Below, piece after piece: positions 7,322-15,111 of a DNA stretch of 64,000 bases. The DNA lies in NCBI RefSeq assembly GCF_011064845.1, contig NZ_CP049015.1:1302001-1366000 (forward strand), given 5' to 3'. Origin of the DNA: Citrobacter freundii ATCC 8090 = MTCC 1658 = NBRC 12681. GTDB lineage: Bacteria; Pseudomonadota; Gammaproteobacteria; Enterobacterales; Enterobacteriaceae. Numbering within the stretch: the stretch's first letter is position 1; every line of letters begins with the position of its first letter. The position numbers were made by a program, and so were the translations under genes. The notes beneath the pieces are model-generated. The model searched no databases and was not told where the DNA came from. It saw nothing but the letters and a program-made list of their open reading frames with translations.

Positions 7322-9961
7322 TTACCTCTCGTTTTTTCGCTTAACAGCCTTTTTCCAGCGTGTGACCAGGTCACACACCGCCACATATTCGGAAGTTGGT
7401 TTATCTTTCTCGCCTGCGTGCCATGCCTTCACTTCTCGTAACCGGCCACCCTCCGCCACGAGCATTCCACCGCCGTGGCGAACGCGGGCACCACCTGCGA
7501 TTGATCGCACTACGTCATCACTGACGAAAATCCGACAGCTACGCAGCTGCGCGCCAATACTGTCGATCACTTCTTCGGGGATACCATGCATCTGCGAGGC
7601 CTCTTTTTGCTGCGCCTGGCGCAATGCGGCACCGGTCTTTTTCTTCTGGTATTCCGCTACTGCGGCGGCGTAGTTGTCTGCCCGCTTCTCTGCCTCGATC
7701 CGCAGTTGCTCGCGCCAACGCTGTTCTGCCTCTTCCGGTGTCAGGCTCATATCTTTCGCAGCGGCCACTTTTGGCCCCCACGTCAATGCAGTTTCATCAT
7801 CAACAGACGTGCGCAGGCCGCGCGCAGTACGCTCGAAGGCTTGATCTGAGCTTTCGCGGCCAAAGTTTTTCAGTTTGCTGGTGATTTCCTGCCGCTGCTG
7901 GCGTGAATATCGGCGCAATTCTTCGATATTCAGCGGAAGTTCTGTCACTTGACTGTCCGGGTGATCAATACCGGCATGCAGCGTCGGTTCTGACGGTGTG
8001 GTACCAGCTGGCACCGCCACTTTTAACGGTGGTTTTTCGTCCGTTCCGGAGCGCCCCGTACAGTTATTGACAGAACTCCGAGGGGCCGCTGCGCGGCCTT
8101 CTAAGGTCAAAATCTCGACCGGAGACGGCTTACGCTTCGGCACAATTTTGTAATCGGTAGTGCGGGTAAAAATGACTGATTCGCGGCCCGTGTACGGGCA
8201 ATAGACACCCGTAATTTTGGCGACCGTGTCACCATAATCATTACCGTTTTCGGTGTACTCATAGTTAAGGCGAACGCGCAGACAATCGCGCGCGACAAAG
8301 GGGCCACCCTGAGCGTTGGTGTATCCCGGCCAGTCTGGCGCATCGGCTGCTGCACGCGCTGCCTCAAGTTCCGGATGTAATACAAGCTCGCGACTACCTA
8401 ACCTGCGCAATTCGCGCCAGGTGGTAACGGGGGCACCGCCAATCTGCTGAAACTGGCGGATGTTCCAGCGTGAAGCCCAGGCGCGTACACGTTTCGCCAT
8501 CTCCCTGACTGGTTTGCCGGATTCAAAATCTAGGTCTCCATCCATGCCGTAACCGTCGATATTTTTTGAGATATATTTCGCGATATAACCGGTCGCAGAT
8601 CCAAACTCTTCATCAATCGGTTTAACGGTAAAACGGTGCTCTGATGCACCTTTTTCGTTACCGTCCTCTTTCAGGGCGTGTTTGCGAAAAATGGCCGTTG
8701 CATACTCTGCTTCTTCAGGGCGCAGGAATAACAATAAGTGCCAGTGTGGAGTTTCATCGTGATGAGGTTCAGCAACACGAAAACCAAATGTACGAATGCC
8801 TTCGCGGCTCCATTTGGCCCGCACACGCGCCCAGACTTTGCAAAGATATTTTTGCGTCTGACGCGGGCTTGCATGCTGGTATTTATCATTGCGTTGACCG
8901 GAATGAACGTGTGTTGCGTGATACTTCGACGGTGCTGTTAGCGTATAGAACATGCCAACCAACCCCATTTCATTTGCCATATCTTCAAACCCACGCATAC
9001 GCACCATCAGTTCATGCCGCGCGATCTTAGGGTTGGAAACGCTACCCATCACCTTATCCAGCAATGAACTTCGTTCACCGGTGTCCTGATCTTCCAGCTC
9101 CATCGCCTGGAGAAATTCAAAGTTCGCTTTCTTCTGGGCTACCCATTCCCTGAAGCAAGGATCAGAACAATATGGGGATGCCACCTTGCTGACATAGCCG
9201 GTCGCGATCATGAGGTGTTCGCGCCAGCGGTCATGGATATGGCGAATTTTGCCCAGCCACCATTTTTCCGAATGGAGCCTTCCGGCTGCTCGTAAAGCCT
9301 CGTCGGCATCCAGTTCTTCATCGCAATAACGTTGCCAGCCTGGGATTGCAATATTGAGCGTCGTCGCCTTGCTGGCTATCGCTCCGTAGGCATAGAGCGA
9401 GGAAAACTCCAGATCAGCTGTTTGTTCATACTGAAAATCAAACTCGCGCATAAACTCGCTTTTCATCAGATTCGCAAGCTTATACGCCAGTCTTTTCAGG
9501 CGTTTTTTGTCTGCCCATGGCAACAGGTGGAAGTCATCGCGCAGTGGGAGAAGGATCGCGGGGAGTGTACTTTGTGGAAGGTATTGCGCATTTACCGCAT
9601 CCACGCGACGTAAAACATGGCGTTCGAACGTGCCGAACAACCAGCGCATTACATCTTTTGGCTTGTTACGATCGAGGTTTTCAAGATGCTGGGCGAAGCG
9701 CTTGCGGATAAATGCCGGGAGACTTTGCACCCTGCGGCGGAGGTAGTTAGCACGGCCTTTGCGGTCAAATGCCTCTCGTGCATCACTCTCGCGCGGGCGC
9801 ATGGGGGCACGATAAACAGCATCAACAAGATCACCATAGGCGAGCGCCTTGCGCTCACCTTTTGGGGTGAGATATTCAATCGCTGAATCGTCGGCTTTGT
9901 TGGGATTGATGGCCTGCCGTTTGGTATTCCATTCCCATGCTAACGCGGCGAGATCAGACAT
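7322..9961 (-). CDS. A: Replication initiator gpA, HUH endonuclease
   Basis: A protein of 879 residues, longer than P2 gpA (761), mostly through a C-terminal charged and helical extension. The HUH motif is HWHLLLF. The paired catalytic tyrosines are in GYIAKYISKNIDG, where the two Tyr are four residues apart as in P2 (Tyr450/Tyr454). It nicks one strand at the phage origin and stays covalently attached to start rolling-circle replication; in P2 the origin lies inside A. The A start codon overlaps the end of the upstream cytosine methyltransferase by eight bases. Confidence 0.94.
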   Translation of the reverse strand: MSDLAALAWEWNTKRQAINPNKADDSAIEYLTPKGERKALAYGDLVDAVYRAPMRPRESDAREAFDRKGRANYLRRRVQSLPAFIRKRFAQHLENLDRNKPKDVMRWLFGTFERHVLRRVDAVNAQYLPQSTLPAILLPLRDDFHLLPWADKKRLKRLAYKLANLMKSEFMREFDFQYEQTADLEFSSLYAYGAIASKATTLNIAIPGWQRYCDEELDADEALRAAGRLHSEKWWLGKIRHIHDRWREHLMIATGYVSKVASPYCSDPCFREWVAQKKANFEFLQAMELEDQDTGERSSLLDKVMGSVSNPKIARHELMVRMRGFEDMANEMGLVGMFYTLTAPSKYHATHVHSGQRNDKYQHASPRQTQKYLCKVWARVRAKWSREGIRTFGFRVAEPHHDETPHWHLLLFLRPEEAEYATAIFRKHALKEDGNEKGASEHRFTVKPIDEEFGSATGYIAKYISKNIDGYGMDGDLDFESGKPVREMAKRVRAWASRWNIRQFQQIGGAPVTTWRELRRLGSRELVLHPELEAARAAADAPDWPGYTNAQGGPFVARDCLRVRLNYEYTENGNDYGDTVAKITGVYCPYTGRESVIFTRTTDYKIVPKRKPSPVEILTLEGRAAAPRSSVNNCTGRSGTDEKPPLKVAVPAGTTPSEPTLHAGIDHPDSQVTELPLNIEELRRYSRQQRQEITSKLKNFGRESSDQAFERTARGLRTSVDDETALTWGPKVAAAKDMSLTPEEAEQRWREQLRIEAEKRADNYAAAVAEYQKKKTGAALRQAQQKEASQMHGIPEEVIDSIGAQLRSCRIFVSDDVVRSIAGGARVRHGGGMLVAEGGRLREVKAWHAGEKDKPTSEYVAVCDLVTRWKKAVKRKNER

Positions 9962-10961
9962 AACTCACCGTCGCCATGTAAGCTTTTATGAACGCTGTTG
10001 CCGCTTCAACATTGATGGCGTTTCCGTAGGTGCGCAGTCTTCCCACTCTGGCGGGAACCCCATTAGCCAACGGGAATGATCCGGGGACAACTGGCCTCCA
10101 CTTTCCATCTTGGCAGCTGAGCCAATCAGCATCTCGCCAGAAACCGTTAAGCGGGCCGGGCCGCAAAGCGCTGCCACATCCTGAAGCCGCTTCTGTATTT
10201 TTGTTCCATTGTCGCGATACGTCCGCATAGCTTCCTGCGGGCATGGTGAACGGTCGTTGCTTGTCGTCGGCGTTGGCCATGCTGCCATTTTCACCATCTG
10301 CGTAAGTGAGCTGCCCGTCATTCCAGGAGTGATCCCCGATCCGCCCCGCACTCCATCTGTCGCACTTGGTGTTGTCCATCCGGCTAATAATGCTGCTGTC
10401 TGAAGGTTCACCCCCCCCTGTCGTTTGAAATTCCCCGCCCCTCTTCCATTGCTGGCAAGCGGCGTCGGCCACCCAATAAGCACGGTCTCGCTGGTGCGGC
10501 GCGCCGACGCTCGCAGACGGAAACGCAGTCGCCCCGAAGGCATAGCCCAGGGCTTCCACGTCAGCTTGAACAAGGTCGATCCAGTCGCTCGCGTAAGCGC
10601 TTCCAGATTGCTCGCCAAATACCACGACAGGGCGGCGCTGGCCGATAAGCCAATGTGCGGAGGGCCATAAGTGCCGCTCGTCAGCAAACCCAAGTCCTTT
10701 GCCTGCCGCGCTGAAAGGTTGGCAAGGGCATGATGCTGTCCATGCAGGACGATCATCGGGCCAGCCTGCGCGACGCAATGCGAGTGACCATCCGCCAATT
10801 CCGGCGAAGAAATGGCATTGTCTGAAACCTTTGAGATCATTGGGGGTTACATCCTCAATTGAGCGTGTATCAACAACACCAGGCGCTATATGGCCGGCGT
10901 CGATTAAATTGCGCAGATGCTGCGCTGCATGAGGGTCGATTTCGTTGTAATAAGCCGTCAT
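9954..10961 (-). CDS. DNA cytosine-5 methyltransferase
   Basis: A protein of 335 residues. Motif I is FFAGIGGWSLAL and motif IV with the catalytic Cys is SCPCQPFSAAGKG. Motif VI appears as VVFGEQSG, with Glu-Gln rather than the common Glu-Asn-Val. Motif VIII is HQRDRAYWVAD, and motif X contains RLRTYGNAINVEAA. A region between about 175 and 270 with many Asp, Asn and Trp should be the target-recognition domain. No restriction endonuclease gene is next to it, so it is an orphan, probably anti-restriction, methylase. It overlaps gene A by eight bases and follows a chain of overlapping small genes. Confidence 0.92.
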   Translation of the reverse strand: MTAYYNEIDPHAAQHLRNLIDAGHIAPGVVDTRSIEDVTPNDLKGFRQCHFFAGIGGWSLALRRAGWPDDRPAWTASCPCQPFSAAGKGLGFADERHLWPSAHWLIGQRRPVVVFGEQSGSAYASDWIDLVQADVEALGYAFGATAFPSASVGAPHQRDRAYWVADAACQQWKRGGEFQTTGGGEPSDSSIISRMDNTKCDRWSAGRIGDHSWNDGQLTYADGENGSMANADDKQRPFTMPAGSYADVSRQWNKNTEAASGCGSALRPGPLNGFWRDADWLSCQDGKWRPVVPGSFPLANGVPARVGRLRTYGNAINVEAATAFIKAYMATVSYV

Positions 10962-10971
10962 CGCGCACCAC

Positions 10972-11145
10972 CTACACCGTCACGGTGTCGCCGGGCTTAA
11001 CCTGCCGGGCGTCTTTTTCGGTATCACGGATAATGGTCGTGCTGCTGTACCTGCCCCAGCTCAACACCTCCACCTCAACGATCCAGAAATGGCGGTATGG
11101 GCGAACGTCGAGCACGCGAGTGATCACTGCATCAACTGTGTTCAT
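10972..11145 (-). CDS. Small phage protein of unknown function, 57 residues
   Basis: It encodes MNTVDAVITRVLDVRPYRHF and ends RQVKPGDTVTV, 57 residues. Its ATG overlaps the stop of the upstream 68-residue gene (ATGA, 11142-11145), and the methyltransferase starts 10 bases after its stop. The tight overlaps and the beta-rich composition (alternating Val, Ile, Glu, Trp) support a real gene. I recognise no family. It may be a small beta-barrel protein. Confidence 0.7.
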   Translation of the reverse strand: MNTVDAVITRVLDVRPYRHFWIVEVEVLSWGRYSSTTIIRDTEKDARQVKPGDTVTV

Positions 11146-11348
11146 CGGGTGGCGACCTCCCGAATCTCTTCGATTGAATCAAGCAGCAGTCGACGGCGGG
11201 TACGTTCGGCAAAGTGACGTTTGCCAGTGTCTTTCCGGTAGCACTCTGTTTTACCGACTACCCACATGGATTCCGTCTGGTGCAACTTCTTGCGCTGCGG
11301 GCCATCTTTGGTAATAACGATGCCCGTATGAGTCTTTTTGATGGTCAT
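11142..11348 (-). CDS. Small basic phage protein of unknown function, 68 residues
   Basis: A protein of 68 residues with many Lys and Arg (MTIKKTHTGIVITKDGPQRK, later FAERTRRRLLLDSIEEI). It shares its first base with the final base of the upstream Dam-like gene's stop, and overlaps the next gene by four bases, so the chain is translationally coupled. The N-terminal half looks like small beta strands and the C-terminal half like one basic amphipathic helix. Nucleic-acid binding is possible but only inferred from charge. Confidence 0.75.
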   Translation of the reverse strand: MTIKKTHTGIVITKDGPQRKKLHQTESMWVVGKTECYRKDTGKRHFAERTRRRLLLDSIEEIREVATR

Positions 11349-12313
11349 CAGAAAGGCTCCTGCGTTTCACAGCCCTTGGCAGGGTCGAAGCCTAAAAACA
11401 TCTCGCCGTAAGTTGCATTCCCCATTACCGGTCCACAATCCGGGCAGCAGCCACCGCCAGCACGATCGCAGCCATCACACACGCGAAGAACGCCAATAAC
11501 CTCGCCAGCCATATCGCGGCTTTTGGCGCTCACAGAGCGGCGGACACTCAGGGAGTGAAGGTTGAAGGCGGAATAAATTTCGCGGGTATCAGGCGTGTCG
11601 CTGTTTGAGATGATCGAGCGGATGCCATGCTGGCGATTGACATCCAGCAAGGCTTTAACCAGCTCACGATGATCGTCCAGGGTGAATGGCTTACCGTAAG
11701 CGGTGAAGTTGGCGGTTTCACTGGCTGGAATGTATGGCGGATCGCAGTAAATGACTTTGTCAAAATCCAGTTCCACGATGTAGCGAATGGAATGGCGAAA
11801 ATCACAATGGATGAAAACGGTGTTTGTGTTATTGGCCTTTTCGGCGAATAAGCGCACTTCCTTTTCAGGGAAGTAAGGCGCGGCATATTTACCGAATGGA
11901 ACGTTAAATTCCCCCCTCAGATTAGTGCGATACAGCCCGTTAAATCCATGGCGGTTCAGATACAGAAATAATGCGGCATACAGCAAAGCCTGATCAGGCC
12001 TGGAGGTATCACTCCACTGCATGGAGTTAAAAAGCGTCCTTCGTGCGTAGTAGCGATCTTCGGTGTTATCGCCATGAAACATCGATCTCGTGATGTTGAT
12101 CAGGCGTTCGGTATCCATCGTGACCACGCGGAAGAAATTGATCAGCGCGCGATTGCTGTCGCAAAGAATGTAGCGGCGGTATTCCGTGTTCATAAACACA
12201 GTTCCGCTTCCTACAAATGGCTCAATCAGACAATCGGCCTTCGGCAAGTGCTCCAGCAGCTGCGGCATAACGCGAGTTTTACCGCCCGCCCATTTGATTG
12301 GTGATCTGATCAT
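11348..12313 (-). CDS. dam: Dam-type DNA adenine methyltransferase (second)
   Basis: A protein of 321 residues of the D12 class, typical of P2-like phages of Salmonella and Citrobacter. The SAM motifs are KWAGGKTR near the start and EPFVGSGTVF near residue 35; the catalytic motif is YCDPPYIPAS near residue 180. By resemblance to the Dam family it may methylate GATC. After residue 275 there is a Cys-rich tail (CDGCDRAGGGCCPDCG), a possible zinc-binding knuckle that standard Dam lacks. The gene belongs to the leftward early operon and overlaps the next gene by one base. Confidence 0.9.
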   Translation of the reverse strand: MIRSPIKWAGGKTRVMPQLLEHLPKADCLIEPFVGSGTVFMNTEYRRYILCDSNRALINFFRVVTMDTERLINITRSMFHGDNTEDRYYARRTLFNSMQWSDTSRPDQALLYAALFLYLNRHGFNGLYRTNLRGEFNVPFGKYAAPYFPEKEVRLFAEKANNTNTVFIHCDFRHSIRYIVELDFDKVIYCDPPYIPASETANFTAYGKPFTLDDHRELVKALLDVNRQHGIRSIISNSDTPDTREIYSAFNLHSLSVRRSVSAKSRDMAGEVIGVLRVCDGCDRAGGGCCPDCGPVMGNATYGEMFLGFDPAKGCETQEPF

Positions 12314-12323
12314 TATCTTGCCC

Positions 12324-12875
12324 TCACAACGATTCGAGGTGTGGGGAAGTCAGGCGTTGCCAGACCTCGCAAACCTGCTCCGCCCGATATACGGCATCGG
12401 TCAGCATGTAGGTTGCCGTTGAGCGACGCGGATGCGGCGTATATCCGGTGACACCGGCGATATGGATTAACGTTGAGAGATGGCGAATTTCGAAAGGAGG
12501 TATAACCTGCTCTGGGATGCCATAACGGTGGAGAGCATGAGCCAGCGTAGCCACATCAGCTGAATTGCCCGCAGACCAGCAATAGAGTTTTTCGTGTTTT
12601 GATGCGGTGGTATTAATAAACCGGCAGGCGGACCGTATGGCGTCAATCTCGCTGCAAGTTGCACTGATAACTTCAGCGCGCTGCGCGTTATCTCCCTTCA
12701 TGAGCTGCAAAACAGCCTCAGGATAAATGCCCCCTACCGTCCTGATATTTATGGCGCGATAGAACTGCGGACCAATCTGACCTGTCGAGGGCTCGAAGAA
12801 AACGCACTCAATAGCAAAGATCGGCGAATCAGGCGCTTTCCCCAGCGCGCGAATATCTAACATGAAGTTATTCAT
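12324..12875 (-). CDS. DEDD-type 3'-5' exonuclease-like phage protein, probably degenerate
   Basis: A protein of 183 residues that resembles the phage exonuclease family of the DnaQ/RNase T fold: an N-terminal strand, a FFEPSTGQIG turn and a late helical RAEQVCEVW segment. The family normally begins with an Asp-x-Glu catalytic pair (such as DLETLG). Here the equivalent is MLDIRALG, with Arg in place of the metal-binding Glu. The late Asp region reads TYMLTDAVYR. It could therefore be an inactive relative that still binds nucleic acid. It overlaps the preceding gene by four bases (ATGA). Confidence 0.7.
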   Translation of the reverse strand: MNNFMLDIRALGKAPDSPIFAIECVFFEPSTGQIGPQFYRAINIRTVGGIYPEAVLQLMKGDNAQRAEVISATCSEIDAIRSACRFINTTASKHEKLYCWSAGNSADVATLAHALHRYGIPEQVIPPFEIRHLSTLIHIAGVTGYTPHPRRSTATYMLTDAVYRAEQVCEVWQRLTSPHLESL

Positions 12876-13096
12876 TGTTTGTTACCCTCGTTAATGGTTA
12901 ATTCGCGGCTGACGATCCACCGCTCGACTGATGAATAAATCTCTTCTGGTGTGGCGCTTTCCTTTTTCAGCTGGCCGACAAAAATACGAAGCAACCCCAA
13001 AAGGTGAGCGCGTTCGTGTTTTCGTGCATTGGTGCTTATCTCTACAAACTCCGGATCACTTATTTCGCTATCCAGCTTTATTGACTTAATCGACAT
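12872..13096 (-). CDS. Small phage early protein, DUF2732-like, 74 residues
   Basis: I start it at the ATG at 13096 (MSIKSIKLDSEI), because CAGGAGG lies directly before it; the longer frame to 13117 would include that ribosome site in the coding sequence. The product is 74 residues, helical and charged, and recalls the DUF2732 proteins found in the early operons of P2-like phages. Function unknown. Its stop overlaps the start of the exonuclease-like gene. Confidence 0.75.
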   Translation of the reverse strand: MSIKSIKLDSEISDPEFVEISTNARKHERAHLLGLLRIFVGQLKKESATPEEIYSSVERWIVSRELTINEGNKQ

Positions 13097-13163
13097 GCAA
13101 CCTCCTGAAAAAGGCAAAACGAATCCCCGGCAAAATGAATGCCGTTAATTTAAGCCTTCTTAA

Positions 13164-13436
13164 TTAGTGGTTAGTGCGAGGTTTTCTTTTAACTTGTTTA
13201 AACAACCTTTCGTGCCAGTAATAAAGAAAATCAATAAAAGTCATTCGCGCCCGCGCATGATTCCCGCGAATTGTTTTTTCAAGACCATAAATGATTAAAT
13301 CAATTGATGGGCTGTCAGGAGTTACAACAATGCGTGCACCATTTTTTAAATTAACAGTAAAGCCTTTCTCCGCGTTTTCTACCGCTTCGCGAATCAGCAT
13401 TTCCCGTTCCCACGATGTTTTCTCTTCAGTAAACAC
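13164..13436 (-). CDS. Phage early protein of unknown function, 90 residues, GTG start
   Basis: A GTG start at 13436 is supported by AAGGAGG six bases upstream. The protein has an acidic helical N-terminus (TSWEREMLIREAVENAEKG), a short beta segment with NGARIVVTPDSPSIDL, and a basic end (KQVKRKPRTNH). I recognise no family. It lies in the run of small early genes 18 bases after fil. The base composition is AT-richer than the flanking genes. Confidence 0.7.
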   Translation of the reverse strand: MFTEEKTSWEREMLIREAVENAEKGFTVNLKNGARIVVTPDSPSIDLIIYGLEKTIRGNHARARMTFIDFLYYWHERLFKQVKRKPRTNH

Positions 13437-13454
13437 GTAAGCCTCCTTCTACCG

Positions 13455-13682
13455 CTACAGTAGTTTTTTGAATGCTCTTGCCAGAGTGGTAAGTAAGCCT
13501 TTATTTATCTTTTTCGTATAAACAAAAGGCTTACTCATACCTTTAATAAAGCGAACCTTGTTCGGTTCTGGTTTAAAGAAGCGTCCGTCTGGGCACTCGA
13601 TCCAACCGCGAGTATTGCGGCAGTGCGTGACCTGGCAACCCTGCCTTAACAGGCTGGCAAGTGATGGAGCGTTATCGTTCAT
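13455..13682 (-). CDS. fil: Phage filamentation protein Fil family
   Basis: A protein of 75 residues. The segment PSLASLLRQGCQVTHCRNTR followed by GWIECPDGRFFKPEP matches the Fil (DUF2724) family of phage 186 and relatives. Fil of 186 blocks host division when expressed in the SOS or early state, producing filaments. The C-terminal part is basic (KKINKGLLTTLARAFKKLL). It sits at the position of Fil in the early operons of this family. Confidence 0.72.
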   Translation of the reverse strand: MNDNAPSLASLLRQGCQVTHCRNTRGWIECPDGRFFKPEPNKVRFIKGMSKPFVYTKKINKGLLTTLARAFKKLL

Positions 13683-13694
13683 ATCTTGTTCCTG

Positions 13695-13874
13695 CTACAG
13701 TTGTCTGCGGGACTTGCGTTCTACTTCTTCGCGTCTGGCTTTAAATTCAGAAAGCTGCTTATCTTTTTGTTGTTTTGCTTTATAGCAATGCTGCCTAATC
13801 AGGAACTGAATCAGATTTAAAATCAGCACCGCAAAAATAAAGAGCACTGCACCGATCACCATTTCCATCATCAT
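13695..13874 (-). CDS. Small single-span membrane protein, 59 residues
   Basis: I prefer the ATG at 13874 (MMMEMVIGAVLFIFAV), because GAGG lies six bases before it; an upstream ATG at 13886 has no ribosome site. Residues 4-26 are one strongly hydrophobic helix, and the rest is basic and helical (KAKQQKDKQLSEFKARREEV), so the C-terminus should face the cytoplasm. It resembles the many small membrane proteins in phage early operons. Function unknown. Confidence 0.6.
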   Translation of the reverse strand: MMMEMVIGAVLFIFAVLILNLIQFLIRQHCYKAKQQKDKQLSEFKARREEVERKSRRQL

Positions 13875-13886
13875 TGCAGTCCTCAT

Positions 13887-14144
13887 TTATAAGAAACTGC
13901 TTTTTTTTAACATACGGTCAATCGTGGCGCAGGCTTCTGCTAATGCGAAATCACGGCCATAGTAATTATCCGTTTCGGCTTTATCGTCACGCTTGTTTAT
14001 CAAATAAGTCTGACGAGCGTTAAAAATATTACGCGGTGTTTTACGAATGGTGAAACCGCGATAAGCGAAAGTGTTTTTACTGACCTGTACAGCGCCGTGA
14101 ATACTTCCTGCATGTGATCCGTGTTGTGAATATTGTTTTCGCAT
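13887..14144 (-). CDS. Phage early protein of unknown function, 85 residues
   Basis: A protein of 85 residues with a Ser/His/Gly-rich N-terminus (MRKQYSQHGSHAGSIHGAVQ), a central basic stretch (FTIRKTPRNIF) and a C-terminal helix (FALAEACATIDRML). AAGGAG lies ten bases before the ATG. It follows the Cox-like gene by 13 bases and is the second gene of the leftward early operon. In 186-like phages this position is near CII, but I see no clear helix-turn-helix here. Confidence 0.7.
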   Translation of the reverse strand: MRKQYSQHGSHAGSIHGAVQVSKNTFAYRGFTIRKTPRNIFNARQTYLINKRDDKAETDNYYGRDFALAEACATIDRMLKKSSFL

Positions 14145-14157
14145 TACTGATTACTCC

Positions 14158-14619
14158 TTATGCGCGGTTTTGTAGAGTGGAACGGCTATTACGCTTCAAC
14201 ACATTGTGTTTGTTTCCGGTGGTGCGGCGATAAGTTGCTTTATCTCGCATCAAGCGGTCGATGTAGTGTTTCTCTTCCGGGGTAATTAGTGCGCGGCAAT
14301 GTGCTACGGCATCCCAATATTCCTGCAACATGATGAAGCGCTTAGGACGTTTTGAGCCTGGCATGCCTTCGCGGTGAACTGGAAGCTGTGCGCGATCCAT
14401 CAGGTTGCGAACGCTCTTCAACGTGCGGCCCGTCAGATAAGCAAACTCGACCGGCGTGACGAAAATCTGTTTTTGCAGTTCTTCGGTATTCATGTCCCTA
14501 ATTCCGTCAGCCTGCGAAGTAGTCATTTTGCAGGTGCGTGCAACGCGGGCTACATCTAATGGGAATTGCCGTAAATGTTGAGATTCTGCGTTTAAAACGA
14601 TTTCTCGTGATTTTGTCAT
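14158..14619 (-). CDS. cox: Cox/Apl-like excisionase and regulator
   Basis: A protein of 153 residues. The segment QKQIFVTPVEFAYLTGRTLK followed by SVRNLMDRAQLPV is a winged-helix type DNA-binding region like P2 Cox or 186 Apl, which repress the lysogeny promoter and direct prophage excision. It is divergent from the C repressor across a 123-base operator region, as cox is in P2. P2 Cox has 91 residues; here there is an extra N-terminal 42 residues, supported by AAGGAG before the ATG at 14619, and a basic C-terminal tail (TGNKHNVLKRNSRS). An internal start at Met43 would give a Cox-sized protein. Confidence 0.72.
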   Translation of the reverse strand: MTKSREIVLNAESQHLRQFPLDVARVARTCKMTTSQADGIRDMNTEELQKQIFVTPVEFAYLTGRTLKSVRNLMDRAQLPVHREGMPGSKRPKRFIMLQEYWDAVAHCRALITPEEKHYIDRLMRDKATYRRTTGNKHNVLKRNSRSTLQNRA

Positions 14620-14742
14620 TTGTTAGACTCCTTGATTACCGCTAGTTGAGGCTTGTTAAGTCCAATGTTGCGGAATGTGTTACATGTTGTAGTTAAGCAA
14701 CAAGTGACTTGATACGCATAAATATGACGAGAACTCATCATC
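14620..14742. promoter_or_regulatory. Divergent early/lysogeny control region
   Basis: The 123 bases between cox and the C repressor should hold both promoters and the C operators. ATGTTG occurs twice 19 bases apart (14665-14670 and 14684-14689), and GTTAAG twice (14655-14660 and 14692-14697). Direct repeats about two helix turns apart are the operator style known for P2 C. Confidence 0.55.
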
Positions 14743-15042
14743 ATGTCAATCACGCAAGGCGAAAAACTTGGGCTTATCAGGGACTCTGAGCGGCTGTCTA
14801 AAAGGCAACTAACTGATTTAGTTGGATTAAATTACTCAACCTATGTTGGGTATGAGTTAGGGAGAACTAAGATGACATTAGAGTCAGCAATCAAGCTCTT
14901 TGGGCACCCACGATTCCATAAATACCAGGAGTGGTTTATGTACGACCGTACAGACCCGAGCCGAGGCCAAATAGCACCGGCTCTCGCACACAATGGGCCA
15001 GACGAAATTCAGTCAGACCCCTCCGGGAAGCAGATTGGTTAA
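14743..15042 (+). CDS. C: P2-type immunity repressor C
   Basis: A protein of 99 residues, exactly the length of P2 C. It has an N-terminal helix-turn-helix (SKRQLTDLVGLNYSTYVGYE) and a C-terminal part with GQIAPALAHNGPDEIQ that closely resembles the P2 C end. It binds direct-repeat operators and shuts off the early promoter to hold lysogeny. It is upstream of and co-oriented with int, with 69 bases between them, so integrase is made from the lysogenic transcript as in P2. Confidence 0.93.
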   Translation: MSITQGEKLGLIRDSERLSKRQLTDLVGLNYSTYVGYELGRTKMTLESAIKLFGHPRFHKYQEWFMYDRTDPSRGQIAPALAHNGPDEIQSDPSGKQIG

Positions 15043-15111
15043 CTTTATATAAACATTACATTTTCACTATTTGTTACCAGGATAGTGATCTGACTGTTGG
15101 AGGGTTTTCTT

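Noticed and set aside
9986..10840. Minus-strand ORF of 284 residues in a second frame of the cytosine methylase
   Set aside because: Same strand, other frame; the methylase frame holds all catalytic motifs in order, so this is a shadow.
13164..14144. CRISPR-like or toxin-antitoxin organisation in the run of small early genes
   Set aside because: No repeat-spacer pattern, and the small proteins do not pair into a recognisable toxin and antitoxin; they fit the ordinary P2-family early operon.
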